Assembly (NCBI GenBank): GCA_038211455.1
Contig: JBBQVP010000084.1
Coordinates: forward strand, 1-17,557
DNA from: SZAS-79 sp038211455
GTDB taxonomy: Bacteria > Pseudomonadota > Gammaproteobacteria > Burkholderiales > SG8-39
Reading direction: 5' to 3'
DNA: 17,557 nucleotides
Under the pieces are notes generated by a model, which was not told where the DNA came from, searched no databases, and saw only the letters and a program-made list of their open reading frames with translations. Below, one piece after another: positions 13,892 to 17,557 of this stretch (position 1 is its first letter; the number at the start of each line of letters is the position of its first letter). Made by a program: the position numbers and the translations under genes.

Positions 13892-16744
13892 GTGCAGCGG
13901 TCTGCGATAGTGTCGATGCGCGAACGTGTGGGATCCGCGCCCGTGCGCGTGTTCTCGGCGCTGCTTGCTGCATTCCTGTTGCTGGCCTCGTTTGCACTCC
14001 GTGCGGACGAGGCAACCTGGGTACGCTACCTTGACGCAGGCACCGCCGCCTACAACCGGCGCGACCCGGCGGAGGCGACACGCCAGTTCGAGCTGGCGCT
14101 GAAAGAAGCCGAGTCCTTCGGGGAGTCCGACACGCGGCTCGCCACCAGCCTGGCCTGGCTCGCCGAAATGTATCGGCTGCAGCGTCGTTTCGACGAAGCC
14201 GAACGGCTGATCCGGCGCACGATAGCGCTGGACGAAAAGTATCGCGGTCCAAACCATACCGACCTGGCGATGAGCCTCGAGAGCCTCGCTCTGCTGTTCC
14301 ATACACAGAACCGCCAGCGGGAGATGGAGCCGCTGCTTGCGCGTGCACTGACAATCTATGAGCGCGCGCTCGGTCCGATGCATCTGCGCGTGGCATCGAG
14401 CCTGAATAACCTGGCGTCGCTGTATCGCAGCCTCGGCCGCCTCGAAGAGGCCGAGCCCCTGGTCAGCCGCGCGCTTGCGATCCGCGAGAGGGCGCTTGGC
14501 CCGGAGCACCCCGACACGGTGCAGAGCAGGGGCTACCTCGCACAGTTACACCGCGATCTCGCACGCAACGGCCGGTCTGTATCGCGCCGGCAGGAAGCCA
14601 GGCCTGCCGAAGTGTTGCCCGCAAGAGAGGCCGTTGCGCCTGGACCCGCGCCGACGCCTGCGCCGAAAGCAGAAATCCAGGCGCAGCCAAAGCCGCTGCT
14701 CGTGCCGAATTCGGCGCCCGAGGCCAAACCTGTCGCGCCTGTGGCGGTCGCTCCGATGGTTGTCATGCCGGCCCCCGTCGCGAAGCCGGCGGCACTGCCG
14801 CCCGTGGCGCGCGCCGAGCCGGCGCCTGCGAGGGTACCTTCGGCAGCGTCTGCGGCCGCAGCCGCCGCGCCGCTGGTGCTGGCGCCGCCGGTTGCGGTGG
14901 TACCCAAGCCGGTCGAGGCGCCACCTGCAAGACGCGAGCCGATCGTTTCACCCCAGGCGGCAGTCCAACCGCGTCCGGTCGAGCCGGCGCAGCCGGCGCG
15001 TGCGCCGTACCGTTCCAGCCTCGCCTTGCAGATGGTGTCGCTGGGCGCATCGGCAGCGCGAAACTCACCGGCCGCAGCGGCCCAGGCATTCGAAGTCATG
15101 CAGCTTGCGCGCGAACGCGAAGACGGCGGCGGCGTGGCACGTATCGTGGCTGGATTCGGTCGCGACGACCAGGCGGTGGCAAAGCTGGTTTCAGCGCGCG
15201 AGGACCTGCTCGACCGCTGGCACGGGATCGACAAGGCTATCGTCGCTGCGGCGGGAAGGACAGGCGAGGGCCCGTTGCGCGCGGAACTCGCCGGCGTCGA
15301 CCAGCGGCTTGCGCAGCAGGACGCGCTGATCGAGCAGCGGGTGCCGGGCTATCGGAACTACATCAGCCCGCCGCCGGTATCGCTGCGGGCGGCCCAGGGC
15401 ATGCTGGCAGGCGACGAGGCGCTGCTGAGTTACCTGGTCGATGAAGGTTCAAGTTATCTGATGGTGGTGCGGCACGACCGATTCATGTTTCTGAACCTCG
15501 ACATCGGCCGCCAGGAACTGGTGTCGATCGTCCGGCGCCTTCGCCAGGAACTCGATCACCCCACGGGTGACGACGTGGAGCGCAACGCCTTTCGCGCGTT
15601 TCCCGTGGCACAGGCCAACCAGTTGTACCGGCGGATCCTTGCCGGTGCCGAGCCCGCGTTGCAAGGTGCCGCGCACCTCATGATCGTTGGCGATGCTGCC
15701 CTCAACGGGCTGCCGTTTGCGGCACTGGTCACGACACCGATCACGGAGCCGCTCAAGGCGTTCGAAGACCATGCAAAGGTGGCCTGGATGGGCCGGCGCT
15801 ACGCGCTGACCATGCTGCCCTCGGAAGGCTCGCTGCGCGCGTTGCGCAGCGTCGCGCCCAGGGCGCCCGGCAGCCGTCCTTTCATCGGCTACGGCGACCC
15901 GGTGCTTGCGGGAGAGGAGCGTGGACCGCGTTCTTCCGGCGGCTCGGGCCTGCGCTCGAGCACGCGCGCGTATTCGCGGGACGCGCTTGGCAGTGCGAAC
16001 CAGGTCTGGAGCTTCGCTCCCCTGCCTGAGACGCGCTACGCGCTGTATGCGATGGCCGACATCCTGCGTGCCGACCAGAACGAAGTTCATCTCCAGGCCG
16101 AGGCAACCGAATCGATCGTCAAGCGACAGGACCTTTCCGACTACCGCGTAATCGCCTTTGCAACGCATGGATTCATGGCGGACGATTTCAAGGGGCTCTC
16201 GGAATCGGCGCTGGTGTTCACGCCCCCGACGCTGGCGAGCAATCGCGACGACGGCCTGCTCACGGCAAGCGAGATCGCACACCTGAAGCTGGGCGCGGAC
16301 CTCGTGATCCTTTCTGCGATCAGCACTGCGACCGCAAACGGAACCCCTGACGAAGAAGGCGCAAACGGGCTTGCACGTGCGTTCCTGCACGCCGGGGCGC
16401 GCGCGGTTCTGGCCACGCACTGGGCGGTCCCCTCGGATGCGACGCTGAAGCTGGTCACACGGACGCTGCGTGAGCGCAATCGCGGCATCGGCAATGCGGA
16501 AGCCTTGCGGCGCGCGATGCTTCCGCTGATGAACGGCGAGGATCGCCTTGCATTCACCCACCCGAGCTACTGGGCGCCCTTCATGGTGATCGGTGGCGAC
16601 GACCCGCGGACCACCGGCACGCCGTCGCGCGCCGCCGCCGCGCCGGCTCGGAGCCAGCCGGCGCCGCAGGACGATCAGCCCAGGGAAGACTCCGGAGGCG
16701 GCGGACTGGGCGGGCTGCTGAAGGGAATTTTCGGCGGCAAGTAG
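13892..16744 (+). CDS. Secreted TPR-CHAT domain protein lacking the catalytic Cys
   Basis: The 950-residue product starts with a signal peptide (hydrophobic FSALLAAFLLLASFALRA, likely cleavage after A38), so it should act outside the cytoplasm. Tetratricopeptide repeats of the kinesin-light-chain/TPR_10 style follow (about residues 45-225, with ALGPMHLRVASSLNNLASLY and ALGPEHPDT). An Ala/Pro-rich linker (about 233-372) comes next, then a C-terminal CHAT (caspase-like) domain. The catalytic His is kept (H759 in FATHGFM), but the usual LSACxT Cys is Ile810 (VILSAISTAT). The rest of the motif, NGLARAFLHAGARAVLATHWAV, is intact. The protein ends in a Gly-rich tail (GGGGLGGLLKGIFGGK). GTG 13892 lies 4 nt after efp; ATG 13916 would also keep the signal peptide. 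It is likely co-transcribed with efp. Its function is unknown; a scaffold or pseudoprotease is inferred. Confidence 0.88.
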   Translation: MQRSAIVSMRERVGSAPVRVFSALLAAFLLLASFALRADEATWVRYLDAGTAAYNRRDPAEATRQFELALKEAESFGESDTRLATSLAWLAEMYRLQRRFDEAERLIRRTIALDEKYRGPNHTDLAMSLESLALLFHTQNRQREMEPLLARALTIYERALGPMHLRVASSLNNLASLYRSLGRLEEAEPLVSRALAIRERALGPEHPDTVQSRGYLAQLHRDLARNGRSVSRRQEARPAEVLPAREAVAPGPAPTPAPKAEIQAQPKPLLVPNSAPEAKPVAPVAVAPMVVMPAPVAKPAALPPVARAEPAPARVPSAASAAAAAAPLVLAPPVAVVPKPVEAPPARREPIVSPQAAVQPRPVEPAQPARAPYRSSLALQMVSLGASAARNSPAAAAQAFEVMQLAREREDGGGVARIVAGFGRDDQAVAKLVSAREDLLDRWHGIDKAIVAAAGRTGEGPLRAELAGVDQRLAQQDALIEQRVPGYRNYISPPPVSLRAAQGMLAGDEALLSYLVDEGSSYLMVVRHDRFMFLNLDIGRQELVSIVRRLRQELDHPTGDDVERNAFRAFPVAQANQLYRRILAGAEPALQGAAHLMIVGDAALNGLPFAALVTTPITEPLKAFEDHAKVAWMGRRYALTMLPSEGSLRALRSVAPRAPGSRPFIGYGDPVLAGEERGPRSSGGSGLRSSTRAYSRDALGSANQVWSFAPLPETRYALYAMADILRADQNEVHLQAEATESIVKRQDLSDYRVIAFATHGFMADDFKGLSESALVFTPPTLASNRDDGLLTASEIAHLKLGADLVILSAISTATANGTPDEEGANGLARAFLHAGARAVLATHWAVPSDATLKLVTRTLRERNRGIGNAEALRRAMLPLMNGEDRLAFTHPSYWAPFMVIGGDDPRTTGTPSRAAAAPARSQPAPQDDQPREDSGGGGLGGLLKGIFGGK
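14588..15008 (+). other. Ala/Pro-rich low-complexity linker within the TPR-CHAT gene
   Basis: About 140 codons are dominated by Ala, Pro and Val, with repeated short motifs such as PAPTPAPKA, APVAKPAALPP and APPVAVVPKPVEAPP. It separates the TPR and CHAT parts and is presumably an extended, flexible periplasmic linker. There is no exact DNA tandem repeat. Confidence 0.7.
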
Positions 16745-16755
16745 GTGCCGCCTTT

Positions 16756-16778
16756 CCGGCGCGCTAGCGCGGCGCCGG
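16756..16778. terminator. Stem-loop between convergent CHAT and exonuclease genes
   Basis: CCGGCGC (16756-16762) pairs with GCGCCGG (16772-16778), and the loop overlaps the exonuclease stop codon. The 7-bp GC stem sits 12 nt after the CHAT gene stop. It may act as a shared terminator, but no T-run follows on either strand. Confidence 0.35.
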
Positions 16779-17354
16779 GATCAGGCCAAGGTTCTCGAAG
16801 CGCAAATACAATTCCCGGCACGCCCAGGCGTCGGTCGCCGCATAGTTGATCTGCGCCGGACTCAGGCGCGCCGCCGCCCAGTTCGAGGTTCGCGCGCCCT
16901 TCGGGATCCTGAAGCCAAGGAATATGCCGGCCAGGTTGCGCAGGCCTGTCTGCTCCAGTCCATGGCCGCGGGCGATCACGCCGGGATCAACGACGCGATT
17001 TGCCTCGAACGCGAACATTTGCCGCAATGCGCGCAAATCCCCCGCCAGCGCGACACCGACTTTTGCGGTGTGGTGGGCGACGAGAAGCTCGCGAAGGTGG
17101 GCCGAGGCATCCATGTGCTGCAGGCGAAAAAGATACACCGCCCGGGCAGTTGCCACTTGCGCCAGGCAGGGCAGATAGGACTGCCCTTTGACGAAAGCGG
17201 GGCGGGTCTCGGTATCGAATCCGACAACGGCCTCGCTGCGGATGTCCTGCATCGCATGCTCCGCGGCGTCGGGCGTGCTGACGAGCACGACATCGCCTTC
17301 ATAGCGCCGGATCGGCAGGTCGGCAATCTCCTGTCTGGAAATCGCCTGAAGCAT
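16764..17354 (-). CDS. 3'-5' exonuclease of the RNase D (DEDDy) superfamily
   Basis: The 196-residue product is a single-domain DEDD exonuclease without the HRDC domains of true RNase D, so it is a small RNase D/WRN-like 3'-5' exonuclease. The catalytic set is complete: D47 and E49 in VGFDTETRP (Exo I), D106 in ALAGDLRAL (Exo II), and Y171 with D175 in INYAATDAW (Exo III, DEDDy form). TSNWAAARLS is also typical of the family. I choose ATG 17354 because the family N-terminus (ISRQEIADLP) begins just after it. A TTG at 17462 would add 36 Pro/Arg-rich residues and begin only 2 nt after the mature 3' end of tmRNA, which is unlikely. RNA or DNA preference is not visible from sequence. It is transcribed in the same direction as the upstream ssrA. 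Confidence 0.85.
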   Translation of the reverse strand: MLQAISRQEIADLPIRRYEGDVVLVSTPDAAEHAMQDIRSEAVVGFDTETRPAFVKGQSYLPCLAQVATARAVYLFRLQHMDASAHLRELLVAHHTAKVGVALAGDLRALRQMFAFEANRVVDPGVIARGHGLEQTGLRNLAGIFLGFRIPKGARTSNWAAARLSPAQINYAATDAWACRELYLRFENLGLIPAPR

Positions 17355-17463
17355 TTCCGCGGGAAGTTCCTGGAGGTCTGGATTCGGCAATGCAGGTGGA
17401 CCGCAGCGGCTGGCAACCCTGGCCGGTCTTGGCGCCGGCTCGCGGAGTTTCGTGATGCTCAAT

Positions 17464-17557
17464 TGGTGGAGGCGGGGGGAATCGAACCCCCGTCCAGTGG
17501 CACTCTACATACAGTTCTACATACTTAGCCTGTCTTCTTTACTGATTTAGCAAGTCA
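17464..17557 (-). ncRNA. ssrA: tmRNA (ssrA), 3' part, cut by the window edge
   Basis: Read on the minus strand, the last 94 bases end in a T-arm and acceptor: GGGGG-TTCGATT-CCCCC, then CGCCTCCACCA with an encoded CCA finishing at 17464. The bases before it (AGTAAAGAAGACAGGCTAAGTATGTAGAAC) match the 3' region of betaproteobacterial tmRNA rather than a tRNA: no D-arm or anticodon arm is in place before the T-arm. tmRNA with SmpB rescues ribosomes on non-stop mRNA. The tag-peptide frame and the 5' half lie outside the window. The 3' end of ssrA is a common integration site for genetic elements, but no integrase or repeated end is visible here. Confidence 0.88.

Noticed and set aside
14588..15008. 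Tandem DNA repeat in the CHAT gene
   Set aside because: The protein is repetitive in composition (Ala/Pro), but no exact or near-exact DNA unit repeats in tandem.
17355..17462. TTG 17462 start for the exonuclease, adding 36 residues
   Set aside because: It would begin 2 nt after the tmRNA 3' end with no RBS, and the added residues are Pro/Arg-rich and outside the family domain.
17464..17557. tRNA gene at the window end, suggested by the T-arm and CCA
   Set aside because: The T-arm and acceptor fit, but no anticodon or D-arm precedes them at tRNA spacing; the sequence fits a tmRNA 3' end instead.

Overview
This is a GC-rich window densely packed with genes, and it contains no phage, transposase or CRISPR signature. 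Several things point to a betaproteobacterium, most likely of the Burkholderiales type. There is an EarP/EF-P(Arg32) pair, a Bug/TctC-family periplasmic binding protein next to a TauD-type dioxygenase, a betaproteobacterial-looking tmRNA 3' end, and frequent TTG/GTG starts. The assignment comes from gene content only; no rRNA is present.

Layout. 1-326: non-coding upstream region with a TATAAT box and a strong hairpin, leading into a universal stress protein (327-770, +). 827-2777 (-): a two-gene unit, Bug/TctC solute-binding protein then TauD/TfdA dioxygenase, 16 nt apart. 2778-3000: divergent intergenic region. 3001-7279 (+): a molybdopterin-binding (xanthine/aldehyde dehydrogenase type) large subunit without its usual FeS and FAD partners, overlapping by 8 nt a TPR + O-GlcNAc-transferase-like (GT41/SPINDLY) protein. 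7302-10852 (-): a probable three-gene operon, transcribed as YtcJ-like amidohydrolase, COG0523/CobW-type GTPase (TTGA overlap), then a DehI-like haloacid dehalogenase homologue. 10889-12079 (-): an HI0933/BaiN-type flavoprotein. 12130-16744 (+): earP, efp, and a secreted TPR-CHAT protein. 16764-17354 (-): a DEDDy 3'-5' exonuclease of the RNase D fold. 17464 to the window end (-): the 3' part of ssrA (tmRNA).

How the genes fit together. EarP rhamnosylates Arg32 of EF-P, which relieves ribosome stalling at polyproline; the gene just after efp encodes a Pro-rich protein with a PPP motif. The COG0523 GTPase is translationally coupled to a metal-dependent amidohydrolase, which suggests metal delivery. 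The Bug protein and the dioxygenase look like uptake and oxidation of an organic acid or sulfonate-like compound.

The most unusual points are two probable pseudo-enzymes. The CHAT-domain protein has the catalytic His but Ile in place of the catalytic Cys. The DehI homologue appears to have Met where DehI has its catalytic Asp189, while keeping the Asn114 equivalent. I did not find a convincing wholly new multi-gene system. The best candidates for new biology are the orphan Mo-hydroxylase/OGT pair, the amidohydrolase-GTPase-DehI operon and the Cys-less CHAT protein.
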